Assembly: GCA_964562455.1 (NCBI GenBank)
Contig: CAZLTN010000003.1
Coordinates: 1 to 64,000 of the forward strand
Direction of reading: 5' to 3'
From: Ravibacter sp964562455
GTDB lineage: Bacteria; Bacteroidota; Bacteroidia; Cytophagales; Spirosomataceae
DNA length: 64,000 bases
Both the position numbers and the translations under genes were made by a program. Of this stretch, positions 16,806-26,615 are shown piece after piece. Positions within the stretch are counted from its first letter, which is position 1. Each line of letters begins with the position of its first letter. Under the pieces are notes generated by a model. It was not told the DNA's origin, did not search any database, and saw only the letters and a program-made list of their open reading frames with translations.

Positions 16806-18941
16806 TTTGAATGATTTGAGTACGACTATGTTAAAAGCATCTGTCCTGACCTGTTCACCGGTCGCAAATACCTGGTTTTCATGTTCGGTAAAACCTGTTG
16901 CGGTATCGATCACCTTCAGCCATTGATTTCCGTAGGGCTCGGGCGGAAGCCTGAAAGACACCTGCTTGGGGAGACCGTTGAAAAGTATGTAAAAGCTGTT
17001 GTCCATGATTTTTTCGCCTTTATCGCCTGATGGGACTCCATAGCCACTGAGATAGATGCCCAGCGAGGCAGCCCGGTCGTGCTGCCAGCTTTCGTCGGGC
17101 ATTTCGTCCCCGTCAGGGGAGAACCAGGCGATATCTTCCACCCCGTGACCTTTTATGGGCTGTCCGCGGAACCAGTTCCTGCGGGAAAATACGGGATGCT
17201 CCCGCCGGAAATGAATCAGGCGACATGTAAACTCAAAAAGCGCCTTGTCTCTTTTTTTCCAGTCCAGCCAGCAGATTTCATTGTCCTGGCAATAGGCGTT
17301 GTTATTGCCCTGCTGGGTACGCCCCATTTCATCTCCGGATAGGAGCATCGGGACACCCTGCGATAAAAAGAGAGTCGTAAGCAGGTTCCGTTTTTGCCGG
17401 AACCGGAGCTGGTTTATCTCCGGATCGTCTGTCGGTCCCTCTGCGCCGCAGTTCCAGGACCGGTTATGGTTTTCGCCGTCGCGGTTTTCCTCCAGGTTGG
17501 CGTTGTTGTGTTTTTCATTGTAGGAAACCAGGTCATGAAGCGTGAAGCCGTCATGGGCAGTGATAAAATTGATGCTGGCAGTAGGTAGCCGGTAATCGCT
17601 CTGGTACAGGTCCGAGCTTCCTGTGAATCGCTCCGCCAGCTCAGCCAGCATGCCGCTTTCGGCGCGCCAGTAGTCGCGTACGCAGTCACGGTAAAGGCCG
17701 TTCCATTCAGCCCAGCCGATCGGGAATTTACCGACCTGGTAGCCGCCCTCGCCTACGTCCCAGGGCTCTGCAATGAGCTTGACCTGGGAAATAACCGGAT
17801 CCTGGTAAATAATGTCAAAAAATGCCCCCAGCCTGTTCACCTCGTGCAGCTCGCGGGCAAGGGTAGAAGCGAGGTCAAACCGGAAACCGTCCACATGCAT
17901 CTCCGAAATCCAGTAGCGGAGGCTGTCCATGATCAGCTTCAATACGTTGGGGAGTGTGGAGTTAAGCGTATTGCCGGTGCCGGTATAGTCCATATAATAC
18001 CGGCGATCGTCGGTAAGGCGGTAGTAGGCCGAATTGTCTATACCGCGGAAGCAGATGGTCGGCCCCATATGGTTGCCTTCGCCCGTGTGGTTGTATACTA
18101 CGTCGAGTATTACTTCAATCCCTGCCCGGTGCAACTCTTTCACCATCGTTTTAAATTCTGTGATAACCTTGTGAGGCTGCTTTGTATGGGTATAGCGGGT
18201 GTCGGGGGCAAAATAGGCGATGGTGTTGTATCCCCAGTAATTGGTGAGTAATCCTTCTTCCAGGTGCCGGTCTGTAAGAAAATAATGCACCGGCATGAGC
18301 TCGATAGCCGTGATGCCGAGCTTTTTATAGTAGTCTATCATGACCGGATGGGAGATTGCAGCATAAGTCCCTCTGAGCTTTTCCGGAATTCGTGGATTTA
18401 GCATGGTAAGCCCCCTGACATGCGCCTCATAAATAATAGTCTTATGGTAGGGCGTTGCAGGAGGTGCGTCGTCTTCCCAGTTAAACCGGTGATCGATGAC
18501 TACCGATTTCGGAACAAAAGGGCTGCTATCGGTCTCGTCAAAACTGAGGTCTTCTCCGGGATGCCCGACCTCGTAGCCGAAAAGCGCGTCGTGCCACCGG
18601 AGCGTGCCCTGTATGGCCATCGCGTAGGGATCTATCAGCAGCTTATTGACGTTGAACCTGTACCCGCCGGAAGGGTCATAAGGGCCGTCGACCCTGTAAC
18701 CATACAATTGCCCGGGTTTCAGGCCTTCCACATACACATGCCAGACGTTATGCAGAACTTCATCTACCGGGATTCGCTCAATCTCATTTTTCTCATCTTT
18801 CCCGTCAAAAAGACAGAGAAAGACAGCCGTGGCGTTTTCGGAATAGATGGCAAAGTTCACTCCGTTTCCGTCAAAGGTAGCGCCCAGCGGGAAAGCTTTT
18901 CCGGGGAGTATCCTGAGTTTATCGTTAGACTTTTTATTCAT
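16797..18941 (-). CDS. glgX: Glycogen debranching enzyme GlgX/TreX
   Basis: 714 residues, normal for GlgX/TreX. An N-terminal CBM48-type beta domain (~10-115: GKAFPLGATFDGNGVNFAIYSENATAVFLCLFD region) precedes the GH13_11 barrel. The nucleophile is in FRFDLASTLAREL, the acid/base in LIAEPWDVGEGGY, the third acid in FITAHDGFTLHDLVSY, and the family-specific GMPMLLSGDE-type segment reads GVPMLLSGDEMGRTQQGNNNAYCQD. It hydrolyses alpha-1,6 branches of glycogen or limit dextrin and supplies linear chains. Beside treZ and with treY-malQ nearby it most likely serves as TreX of the TreX-TreY-TreZ route. It is the last gene of the array, 34 bp after treZ. Confidence 0.95.
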   Translation of the reverse strand: MNKKSNDKLRILPGKAFPLGATFDGNGVNFAIYSENATAVFLCLFDGKDEKNEIERIPVDEVLHNVWHVYVEGLKPGQLYGYRVDGPYDPSGGYRFNVNKLLIDPYAMAIQGTLRWHDALFGYEVGHPGEDLSFDETDSSPFVPKSVVIDHRFNWEDDAPPATPYHKTIIYEAHVRGLTMLNPRIPEKLRGTYAAISHPVMIDYYKKLGITAIELMPVHYFLTDRHLEEGLLTNYWGYNTIAYFAPDTRYTHTKQPHKVITEFKTMVKELHRAGIEVILDVVYNHTGEGNHMGPTICFRGIDNSAYYRLTDDRRYYMDYTGTGNTLNSTLPNVLKLIMDSLRYWISEMHVDGFRFDLASTLARELHEVNRLGAFFDIIYQDPVISQVKLIAEPWDVGEGGYQVGKFPIGWAEWNGLYRDCVRDYWRAESGMLAELAERFTGSSDLYQSDYRLPTASINFITAHDGFTLHDLVSYNEKHNNANLEENRDGENHNRSWNCGAEGPTDDPEINQLRFRQKRNLLTTLFLSQGVPMLLSGDEMGRTQQGNNNAYCQDNEICWLDWKKRDKALFEFTCRLIHFRREHPVFSRRNWFRGQPIKGHGVEDIAWFSPDGDEMPDESWQHDRAASLGIYLSGYGVPSGDKGEKIMDNSFYILFNGLPKQVSFRLPPEPYGNQWLKVIDTATGFTEHENQVFATGEQVRTDAFNIVVLKSFKPG

Positions 18942-18975
18942 GATACTGTATGTTGAAGATGTTGGGCAGTTAGTA

Positions 18976-20835
18976 TTAAAAGGTTGCGTCGGAAGTCAGG
19001 AGATGACGTTCCAGTATAACAAACTGGAGGGGTTTCATCATAAAGCCGCCTTCCACCGGCAGGGGCGGGGGAGTAGGCGCACCGCCTTCATAATCGCTCT
19101 TCCACTGCCGGTCTGTCGAGTCGAAAAGTGTTCCCCAACGGCTTTGAGCGGGTAAGTCGAAATGTAAAGCGTCTTCCGATAAATTAATGAGGACCAGCAG
19201 CAGATGCTGTTCATCTTTGCTACGGCGATAGAGCGCCAGCCCTTTTTCGCCGGCCACGCTGCTCCAGATGTCGTCTTTGTCGTAGCTTTTTAAAGCCGGG
19301 TGGGTTTGTCTCAACCGGATGAGCTTTCTGGTCCAGTTGCGGAGGACCTGGTATTTTCCCGAGCGGCTTTTTTCCCAATCGAGTTTCGACAACCGGAACG
19401 TTTCAGGTTCGTTAGGATCGGGCGCCTGCTGTTGTTCGTTAAATTCAGAGAGCAGCTCTTTTCTGCCTTCTGAAACAGCGTTGATCAGCTCGTCGTCCGA
19501 ATGGCTTACGAAATAGTAAAACGGGGCATCTTCGCCGTATTCTTCTCCCATAAAAAGCATCGGGATGTAGGGAGCCGCCAGCAATGCCCCTGTCGCAAGC
19601 TTAAGCCGTTCGAAGTCCACCAATACGCTCAGGCGTTCCCCATTTACCCGGTTCCCGACCTGGTCATGGTTTTGATTGAAGACTACGAAGCGGTCTCCGT
19701 CAATACCTGCCGATGATTTCCCGTGCCTGCGCTGCCGGAACCGCACGTATTCCCCGCTATGTACAAATCCCGCTTCGTAAGCCTTCTGAAGCTGCCGGAT
19801 CGTCCCGAAGTCGGCATAGCGCTCCTTACCATTCTTATCCAGAAGTACATAGAGCGCGTGATGGAAATCATCCAGCCATTGCATATCAAACCCATACCCG
19901 CCCATTTCCACCGGCTGTATGACACGGGGACTGTTGAGATCGGATTCGGCTATGAGAAGGAACCGGTTCCCGGTACGCGGCGGGTTACGTTTCAGCTTCT
20001 CTTCAACCAGCTCCCAGAACGGTACCGCCCCGCGATCGTAGATTTCATGTATGGCGTCAAACCTGAGGCCATCGATATGGAAATACTGCGCCCAGTAAAC
20101 GACATTGTCGGAAAAATACGCTCTTACTCCGTCGGAATAAGTGTTGTCGAAGTTGATCGCTTTGCCCCAGGGCGTCCTGTAATGTTCGTTGAAATATGGC
20201 CCGAAAACCTCCAGGTAATTTCCTTCAGGCCCCAAATGGTTGTATACAACATCGAGGAAAACGGCTATCCCGGCCAGGTGAGCCGCGTCTACAAGCTTTT
20301 TCAGCCCTTCAGGGCCACCGTAGGAATCTTGTACGGCGTAAGGATACGCGCCGTCATACCCCCAGTTGCGGTTCCCGGGGAATTGCGCTACGGGAAGTAG
20401 CTGCAGGGCGTTAATGCCCGTTTCCTTAAGCTCCTGCAAACGGGGGATGATCGCTTCGAAGGTTCCTTCCGGCGTGAATGTTCCCACGTGCAGCTCATAC
20501 AGGATGAGCTCTCCAGTAGGAATCCCTTTCCATAGCTCGTCCTTCCATTCGAAAGAACGATGGTCCACGATTTTGCTGGGCCCATGCACGCCTTCCGGCT
20601 GAAAATGCGACGCCGGGTCGGGATAGTCTTTTTTCCCGTCGGGCATATAGAAATAAAGCGCGGAAGACGGAAGATTTTCTACTTCTGCGATAAAGTATCC
20701 GAGAGGCTGCGGGCTCATTTCTATTTTACGGTCTCCGGGAAAGATGATATGCAAAATCATCTTTTTGCTGAAAGGCGCCCAGACCCTGAACAGGCACGAT
20801 TGGTTCTCCCTGTAAAATGTACCTACGTCAAGCAT
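18976..20835 (-). CDS. treZ: Malto-oligosyltrehalose trehalohydrolase
   Basis: 619 residues. An N-terminal beta domain (~1-90, 'FRVWAPFSKKMILHI') is followed by a GH13_10 barrel: nucleophile GLRFDAIHEIYD, acid/base FLLIAESDLN, third acid FNQNHDQVGNR, and MLFMGEEYGEDAPFYYFVSH as in TreZ. It cleaves the alpha-1,4 bond next to the terminal trehalosyl unit made by TreY and releases free trehalose in the cytoplasm. It is 14 bp from the upstream GH13 gene and 34 bp from glgX, so all are probably in one transcript. Confidence 0.95.
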   Translation of the reverse strand: MLDVGTFYRENQSCLFRVWAPFSKKMILHIIFPGDRKIEMSPQPLGYFIAEVENLPSSALYFYMPDGKKDYPDPASHFQPEGVHGPSKIVDHRSFEWKDELWKGIPTGELILYELHVGTFTPEGTFEAIIPRLQELKETGINALQLLPVAQFPGNRNWGYDGAYPYAVQDSYGGPEGLKKLVDAAHLAGIAVFLDVVYNHLGPEGNYLEVFGPYFNEHYRTPWGKAINFDNTYSDGVRAYFSDNVVYWAQYFHIDGLRFDAIHEIYDRGAVPFWELVEEKLKRNPPRTGNRFLLIAESDLNSPRVIQPVEMGGYGFDMQWLDDFHHALYVLLDKNGKERYADFGTIRQLQKAYEAGFVHSGEYVRFRQRRHGKSSAGIDGDRFVVFNQNHDQVGNRVNGERLSVLVDFERLKLATGALLAAPYIPMLFMGEEYGEDAPFYYFVSHSDDELINAVSEGRKELLSEFNEQQQAPDPNEPETFRLSKLDWEKSRSGKYQVLRNWTRKLIRLRQTHPALKSYDKDDIWSSVAGEKGLALYRRSKDEQHLLLVLINLSEDALHFDLPAQSRWGTLFDSTDRQWKSDYEGGAPTPPPLPVEGGFMMKPLQFVILERHLLTSDATF

Positions 20836-20849
20836 ATGGTTTAAACCGG

Positions 20850-22487
20850 TTAGGTTGAAATATTCAAAAGCCTGATGATCAGCCCTTCATCCCCTTCCAG
20901 CCTGATAGACCCGCCAAGCTGGTGGTCATCGGCCTCGCGCAAAAGCGTGCTGACTACCGTCCGTCCGGCCCATTGAAAATAGGACGGGCTGAAGTGTGCA
21001 GGGCGGGGAGTAAGGTTGAGGACTACCAGGAACCTGTCGCCTTCCTCCGATTCGCGCATGTAGGCAATGACTTGCTGGTCGGTGTACACGGGGTGGTACG
21101 ATCCGCTGCGGAGAGCGGGTTCGGCCCTGCGCAGGTCGATCAACCGGCGATAAAAGCTCAGCATCGAAGAAGGCGTGTTTTTCTGGTCCTCAACGTTCAC
21201 TTCTTCATAATTACCGGCAACCCGGAGCCACGGCTTGTGTGTCGAGAAGCCGCCGAAGGGCGACCGGTCCCACTGCATAGGGGTTCGTCCCGGATCGCGG
21301 CTTTTATAAAGATCGGGAAAGCCAAGCCCTTGCGGATCTACCATTTCCGACGTCGGTATGGCTACGTCGGTCATTCCGATTTCTTCACCGTAGTACAGGG
21401 TAGGGGTTCCTCTCAACGTAAGCAGCAGCATGGCGGCTACCCGTGCCTGCGGCAGGCCTACGCGGCTGGCGATCCTCGACTGGTCGTGATTCCCCAGAAC
21501 CCAGTTCGGCCATCCGCCTGCGGGAAGCGCGCCCTCGTACTCGTTGATAACGGCAGATATCTTTTCAGCGTCCCAGGCCATGGTCAGAAGCTGAAAGTTG
21601 AATGGCAGGTGAGCTCCCTTGTTGTCTTTCCCGTAATAGGCTACCAGCTTGTTTACGGGCAGGTAGATTTCACCTATCAGTACTTTCTCGCCATAGTCGT
21701 CGAGCAGGCTCCGCATAACGCTTACTATCTCGTGGACTTCGGGTTGATCGGTAGAATAGACCGGGAAATAATCGTCATAAAAGCTGCTCGTGGCGTCAGC
21801 CCCGGGGCTGAGCGGGTTATTTCGCAGCAGCTTGTCTTTAATCAAATGCCACATAACATCTACCCTGAAACCGTCGACTCCCTTGTCCAGCCAGAATTTC
21901 ATTACTTCCAGCATCGCCTGCTGCACCTCGGGATTACGCCAGTTGAGGTCGGGCTGATCTTTGAGAAAAGCATGATAATAATACTGCCCGGTATGAGGGT
22001 CGAACTCCCAGGCTGTACCGCCAAATACGCTCAGCCAGTTGTTGGGAGGAGAATTGTCATGGCCGGGATCCTGCCAAAGGTACCAGTCTCTTTTTGGGTT
22101 GTTCCTGTCCGACCGGGATTCCCGGAACCAGGGGTGCTGGTCGGAAGTATGGTTAGGGACCAGGTCGAGGATCAGCTTCATCCCTCTTTTGTGACTTTCA
22201 TCGAGAAGTCGGTCAAAGTCCGCTTCCGTTCCGAAAACCGGATCAATACCGCAATAATCGGAGATATCATAACCAAAGTCCGCCATAGGAGAAGGAAATA
22301 CCGGTGAAAGCCAGATACAATCGACCCGCAGCCACTCAAGGTAGTCGAGCTTGCTGATAATCCCGTTGAGATCGCCGATGCCATCGTTGTCGCTGTCCCG
22401 GAATGACCTGGGATACACCTGGTAGATGATCCCCGTTTCCCACCAGGGTTGTGTTTTAGTGCTTTTGTTTCCTTGGAGTATGTTCAT
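20850..22487 (-). CDS. GH13 alpha-glucosidase / oligo-1,6-glucosidase family
   Basis: 545 residues with no signal peptide. The sequence begins WWETGIIYQVYPRSFRDSDNDGIGDLNGI, the classic GH13 exo-glucosidase opening. Nucleophile region GFRVDVMWHLIKD, acid/base VLIGEIYLPVNKLVAYYG, third acid VLGNHDQSRIASRVG, plus a C-terminal beta domain. The family hydrolyses terminal alpha-glucosidic bonds in maltose, isomaltose or trehalose-like sugars, and some members are transglucosylases. Which of these it does is not decided by the motifs; the position between ligD and treZ suggests maltodextrin or trehalose turnover. Its stop is 14 bp before treZ, and its start is 22 bp after the ligD stop. Confidence 0.9.
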   Translation of the reverse strand: MNILQGNKSTKTQPWWETGIIYQVYPRSFRDSDNDGIGDLNGIISKLDYLEWLRVDCIWLSPVFPSPMADFGYDISDYCGIDPVFGTEADFDRLLDESHKRGMKLILDLVPNHTSDQHPWFRESRSDRNNPKRDWYLWQDPGHDNSPPNNWLSVFGGTAWEFDPHTGQYYYHAFLKDQPDLNWRNPEVQQAMLEVMKFWLDKGVDGFRVDVMWHLIKDKLLRNNPLSPGADATSSFYDDYFPVYSTDQPEVHEIVSVMRSLLDDYGEKVLIGEIYLPVNKLVAYYGKDNKGAHLPFNFQLLTMAWDAEKISAVINEYEGALPAGGWPNWVLGNHDQSRIASRVGLPQARVAAMLLLTLRGTPTLYYGEEIGMTDVAIPTSEMVDPQGLGFPDLYKSRDPGRTPMQWDRSPFGGFSTHKPWLRVAGNYEEVNVEDQKNTPSSMLSFYRRLIDLRRAEPALRSGSYHPVYTDQQVIAYMRESEEGDRFLVVLNLTPRPAHFSPSYFQWAGRTVVSTLLREADDHQLGGSIRLEGDEGLIIRLLNIST

Positions 22488-22509
22488 AATGTAATTGTAT
22501 GTTAATGCC

Positions 22510-25038
22510 TCATACCTGCTTTATCCCCTTCAGGATCTTCTTCAGATCGATACCTTTACTTAGTACCGGCTTGAAAATATCTCCCTCCGACCTGACACGT
22601 TCCTCCGCATTCTGAATGGTAAAATCGGTCATTTTCAGACCGCTCTTTACTTCCTCCCAGTACAGGGGCATGGAAACGGTAGCATTGGGTTTGGGCCGGA
22701 GCGAATAAGGAGCCGCAAGTGTAGCCGCAGGCCTGTTCTGCAGAAAATCGATATATATTTTCCCCTCCCTTTTATCCGTCATACGTTCTACGCTTGTGAA
22801 CTGAAATTGCCCGGCGACTTCAGAGGCGACCCATCTGGCAAACAACTGCGACTGATCGTAGGTATACCTGGCCCCGAGCGGTACGTATATGTGCAGCCCG
22901 GTCGATCCCGAGGTTTTGCAGCAGGACGGTACCTTCAAATCGTCGAGAAAATCGTAGATAGCCTGTGCCACCTCGATTACCTGGTCAAAAGTGTTGCCTT
23001 TGTCAGGATCAAGGTCGAATATGCACCATGTCGGGTGATCCGGCTTCTGAATTGTGCTGCTCCAGGGGTTCATCTCGATAGCTCCCAGATTGGCCATGTA
23101 CAGCAGAGCCGCCTCGTTATTGCAGAGCATGTAATGTTTGCGCCGCCGGTCGTCCGGCGTTTTATAAGGATATTTCTCCACCCAGCCGGGTACTTTCCCG
23201 GTTACGTCCTTCTGGTAAAAACTTTTTCCCCCGATACCGTTCGGGAAACGGTTGAGAGACTGCGGGCGATTTTTAAGATAGGGCAGGATGTAGCGCGCGA
23301 TTGCCGAATAGTAGCGGAGCATGTCTCCCTTGGTGTAGCCGTCATCGGGCCATAATACCTTGTTGAGGTTGGTCAACTGTAATTCTATCCCGTTGACTAC
23401 CTTCGTTTCTTCGGAAGGAGCTGTCTTTGATGATATTTTTGCCGGGAGCTTTCGTACGGGAGCAGCTGACCCTGTGCCCACTAACTCTTTGACCGATTTT
23501 TCTTTCTCTTCCATTACATCGTCTGCATTTTTGTCTTCGCGAAGAGCAATGAAAGCAGGATGCCTGAAAAGCCCTTCAGAGGTAACTTCCGTAAAATTGA
23601 TTTCGCATACGAGCTCCGGCCTGAGCCAGGTCGTTACAAATTTGCCGGGGCCGGGCGGGAATTTCGGGCTTCCGGCACTTGTAACCGGACCGGTAAAAGG
23701 ACTTTCACCGATGATAAGCGGCTCAAACAATTTCAGCATTTCCCGCTGCCCGCTGTCTTTAAACCCGGTGCCGACTTTTCCGGCATAGCGGAGCTTTTTG
23801 CCCCTGAAAACACCAAGCAGCAAAGAACTGAAAGGCCTGGATGTTCCCTCCAGGCGCGTATATCCGCCTATGATGACTTCCTGTCGCCGCCGGGATTTGA
23901 TTTTCAGCCAGTTTTCAGAGCGCTGTCCCGGGAAATAAACACTATCGGCACGTTTGGCTACGATACCTTCCAGGCCGATCTTTACGGCCGCCTCGAAGAA
24001 ACCGGTCCCTTCCTGTTCGACACTATGGCCTATCCTTATGATATCATTACCTTCCGGTACGATGGAACGCAGCGTCGCCTGCCGTTCTTTCAGCGGCATC
24101 GCCGTCATGTCCTTCCCGTCATACCAGAGCAGGTCGAACACATAATACAACAGCCGGCCGTCTTCTTCTCCCTTCCAGTTCTGCAGCCGCGCAAATTCCG
24201 GAACGCCTTCTTCGTTGACGGCTACGATCTCGCCGTCGACAACGGCGTTTACACTCCAGTTGCTGACAGCCTGCCATACCGGAAAGAATTTTTCATCGAA
24301 CGACTGCCCGTTCCGGGATTTCAGTGTCGCCTTATTTTTTTCGATAAATGCAATCGTCCGGTAACCATCCCATTTTACTTCGAATATCCAGCCTGCCCGG
24401 TCGAAGGGAGCGTCGACGGACGTCGCAAGCATCGGTGATATTGCTTTTGGAAAAGGAGCTTTCGCGCCGCCGGTCTCCAGCTGTTCAAGTGTTTTTCCTG
24501 AAATGACCGATTTGTCTTTGACCGTAACATCGTTCTTACTGGCTTTTTCGTCATTATGTTTAATAAGCAGCCAGGCATTATCCTCGGCGCCTTTCATCCT
24601 TACCAGCGCAAATTCTCCGCTCAGCTTGTGACCATTCAGCCTGAATTTCAGGGAACCCTCTTTCAATTGCTTGAGGAGGCTCTTTTCCATCGTTTTTTTA
24701 CCGGCGCTCTCGAGCGGCTCATAGTTTCCCTCGTCCCAGATGATGACAGTACCGGCCCCGTAATTTCCTTCCGGGATAATCCCCTCGAAATCTTTATAAT
24801 CGAAAGGATGGTCCTCTACCTGAATAGCCAGGCGCTTATCGCCCGGATTGAGTGAAGGCCCTTTCGGTACGGCCCAGCTCTTCAGTACTCCATCCATTTC
24901 CAGCCTGAAGTCATAGTGAAGCCTGGAAGCCTTGTGCTTCTGCACGACAAAACGAAGCTGTCCGCCATCAGCGCCGCCTCCTGTGGGTTCCGGGGTCTTG
25001 CCGAAGTTACGTTTCCGTTTATAATCTCTGAGTGCCAT
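22510..25038 (-). CDS. ligD: Multifunctional DNA ligase D (3'-phosphoesterase, ligase, polymerase)
   Basis: 842 residues in the order phosphoesterase (~25-165: VVQKHKASRLHYDFRLEMDGVLKSWAVPKGPS), ATP-dependent ligase (~200-505, nucleotidyl-transfer Lys222 in EVKWDGYR, later EGIVAKR and KIKSR motifs), primase-polymerase (~545-842, IFDLDPDKG metal site, SGSTGLHIYVPL). This is the order PE-Lig-Pol seen in Pseudomonas-type LigD. It trims, fills and seals broken DNA ends recruited by Ku. Linkers between the ligase and polymerase domains are acidic/basic and low-complexity (~505-545). It is 12 bp downstream of ku and 22 bp upstream of the GH13 gene. Confidence 0.97.
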   Translation of the reverse strand: MALRDYKRKRNFGKTPEPTGGGADGGQLRFVVQKHKASRLHYDFRLEMDGVLKSWAVPKGPSLNPGDKRLAIQVEDHPFDYKDFEGIIPEGNYGAGTVIIWDEGNYEPLESAGKKTMEKSLLKQLKEGSLKFRLNGHKLSGEFALVRMKGAEDNAWLLIKHNDEKASKNDVTVKDKSVISGKTLEQLETGGAKAPFPKAISPMLATSVDAPFDRAGWIFEVKWDGYRTIAFIEKNKATLKSRNGQSFDEKFFPVWQAVSNWSVNAVVDGEIVAVNEEGVPEFARLQNWKGEEDGRLLYYVFDLLWYDGKDMTAMPLKERQATLRSIVPEGNDIIRIGHSVEQEGTGFFEAAVKIGLEGIVAKRADSVYFPGQRSENWLKIKSRRRQEVIIGGYTRLEGTSRPFSSLLLGVFRGKKLRYAGKVGTGFKDSGQREMLKLFEPLIIGESPFTGPVTSAGSPKFPPGPGKFVTTWLRPELVCEINFTEVTSEGLFRHPAFIALREDKNADDVMEEKEKSVKELVGTGSAAPVRKLPAKISSKTAPSEETKVVNGIELQLTNLNKVLWPDDGYTKGDMLRYYSAIARYILPYLKNRPQSLNRFPNGIGGKSFYQKDVTGKVPGWVEKYPYKTPDDRRRKHYMLCNNEAALLYMANLGAIEMNPWSSTIQKPDHPTWCIFDLDPDKGNTFDQVIEVAQAIYDFLDDLKVPSCCKTSGSTGLHIYVPLGARYTYDQSQLFARWVASEVAGQFQFTSVERMTDKREGKIYIDFLQNRPAATLAAPYSLRPKPNATVSMPLYWEEVKSGLKMTDFTIQNAEERVRSEGDIFKPVLSKGIDLKKILKGIKQV

Positions 25039-25050
25039 AGCAGGAAAGGG

Positions 25051-25803
25051 TCATGCAAGGCTTGCCTTTAACTGTTCAAGAAGGTCGCCGGAATTACCGG
25101 TGGAAGGCTTCAGTTTGCGTATAGTGGGATGCTTCCCGCCGGCTTTGGCCTTTATGAGCTTGTTAAGCTCTTTCGTATACTCGTCTTTGTAATTCTGAAT
25201 GTTGAACTCCGAGCTGTGTCTTTTGACAAGCTGCACCGCCATATCCATTTCAGCCCGCGATACTGCGGGCATACCGATCTTAAGCTCTGCCGGCGGCCTT
25301 ATTTCTTCCTGGAAACGAAGCTTGTTGAGAAGGAGCACGTCGTCATAAGCACGAATGATGGCCAGGTTTTCGGCATTGCGCATGACAAATGCGGAGAGCC
25401 CGGCTTTTTTTGTTTTTTTAAGTGCCTGGAAAAGCAGGGAATAGGCCTTTTCTCCGCCTTTCTGGGGAAACAGGTAATAAGGAGATTCGAAATAGATACT
25501 GTCTATTTCAGATTCGTTTACAAAGGATTTGAGATTGATCAGTTTCGTTTTTTCAGGGCTTGCAGCTTCAAAATCGCTTTCTTCCAGTACAACATACTTG
25601 TTTTTCAGGTAATGTCCCTTTACAATATCCGGCCAGTCGACTTCCTTGCCGGTATCCTCACTCACCCTTTTATAGCGTATCCTGGACAGGGTTTTCCGCT
25701 CCAGCAAATCGAAGTCGGGGCGGATATCCCTGGTAGCGCTATAAATTTTGACGGGAATATTGATTAACCCGAACCCAATCGCACCGGTCCATATTGCTCT
25801 CAT
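25051..25803 (-). CDS. ku: Ku DNA-end-binding protein
   Basis: 250 residues, slightly shorter than many bacterial Ku proteins (~270-300) and lacking a long Lys-rich tail. The start MRAIWTGAIGFGLINIPVKIYSAT is the bacterial Ku opening, and the ring-forming core (LLERKTLSRIRYKRVSEDTGKEV, YYLFPQKGGEKAYSLLFQAL, later 'MAVQLVKRHSSEFNIQNYKDEY') is complete. It binds double-strand ends as a homodimer ring and recruits LigD. The gene is 24 bp downstream of a small conserved-looking ORF and 12 bp before ligD. Bacterial NHEJ matters mainly in non-dividing or desiccated cells. Confidence 0.97.
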   Translation of the reverse strand: MRAIWTGAIGFGLINIPVKIYSATRDIRPDFDLLERKTLSRIRYKRVSEDTGKEVDWPDIVKGHYLKNKYVVLEESDFEAASPEKTKLINLKSFVNESEIDSIYFESPYYLFPQKGGEKAYSLLFQALKKTKKAGLSAFVMRNAENLAIIRAYDDVLLLNKLRFQEEIRPPAELKIGMPAVSRAEMDMAVQLVKRHSSEFNIQNYKDEYTKELNKLIKAKAGGKHPTIRKLKPSTGNSGDLLEQLKASLA

Positions 25804-25827
25804 ATGAAAATGTCTATGTGTTTACGC

Positions 25828-26031
25828 TTAATCCGGCTGGAGATAGCTGTCAGTTTCACTTTCAAGTTCTTCGCGGGTTTTGGCAATGCCTCTATAGACC
25901 GGGCCCTGAAGCTCGTAGCCGGTATCATCCAGTGAGAATGTGCCGGGGATCGTAGTTACAGTAAAACTCCCTGCCAGCTTTCCGCTGCCTGTTTTCCAAT
26001 AACTTTTGAGTCTGATATTACGGAATTTCAT
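25828..26031 (-). CDS. Small hypothetical protein upstream of ku
   Basis: 67 residues from the Met at 26031 (MKFRNIRL); the frame continues 14 codons upstream but without conserved-looking character. It is a beta-rich, soluble, acidic-tailed protein (GSFTVTTIPGTFSLDDTGYELQGPVYRGIAKTREEL is a readable pattern). I do not recognise the family. It lies 24 bp upstream of ku in the same direction, so it is probably the first gene of the Ku-LigD transcript. Coding status is supported by its position and by clean frame use, not by homology. Confidence 0.6.
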   Translation of the reverse strand: MKFRNIRLKSYWKTGSGKLAGSFTVTTIPGTFSLDDTGYELQGPVYRGIAKTREELESETDSYLQPD

Positions 26032-26615
26032 AACGTTAGTGTTAAGTTGAATGAAGACAAGATGTACTTTCAATAATAGCGTACAGGGAAAAGCGGCAGT
26101 GCTTTCCCCTGTGCAGCTATCTGGCTAGTAGATGTTTTTGCCGGGTATAAGTGTGTGTATTTCATAGTTATGTAATTTTTGTATTATACGTGCGGCATAG
26201 ACTCGATATTGACAGGAAAACAATCATGCCCCGGAACAGGAGGCTGGCGTGATTGGGATCTTCCCGCAGAAAAAAATCCGGGAATACCGAAGCTGACAGG
26301 GCCGAACCGGCTTTATAATATCTTCAGGTAATGGAGCAGGAGGGGCGGATTATGAAAAGAATGAAAGGTGTGGCGGGGACTCTTCACACAATGTGTTGAA
26401 AGAAAGGGCAGGCGCCGCCCCACGCGGCCTTCTAGAGGGGGTATGCGACAAATGCGTTCGCGTTGTATACCCGCTGAATCCGGCGACAAAAAACTATTTT
26501 GCTGAAATCGAAACAAATTTTGTAGCTTCGCGTTCTACTGTTGAAGAATGCTTACCGTCCGGATTGACTATTTGTTTGGCATTTCATTTTTCGATTCGTT
26601 TAAATCAAAAAATAA
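26032..26615. other. Divergent intergenic region, no gene seen
   Basis: 584 bases between the small gene upstream of ku (minus) and the desaturase (plus). It should hold the promoters of both units. I find no exact TAnnTTTG motif on either strand; ACTATTTTGC near 26502-26511 is one base short of it. A region at 26404-26475 is GC-rich and can fold weakly (GGGTAT/ATACCC). No tRNA or credible ORF. Confidence 0.45.

Noticed and set aside
20922..22307. 461-codon open frame on the plus strand inside the GH13 glucosidase gene
   Set aside because: It is the antisense shadow of a gene with intact GH13 catalytic motifs; the translated protein shows no family features.
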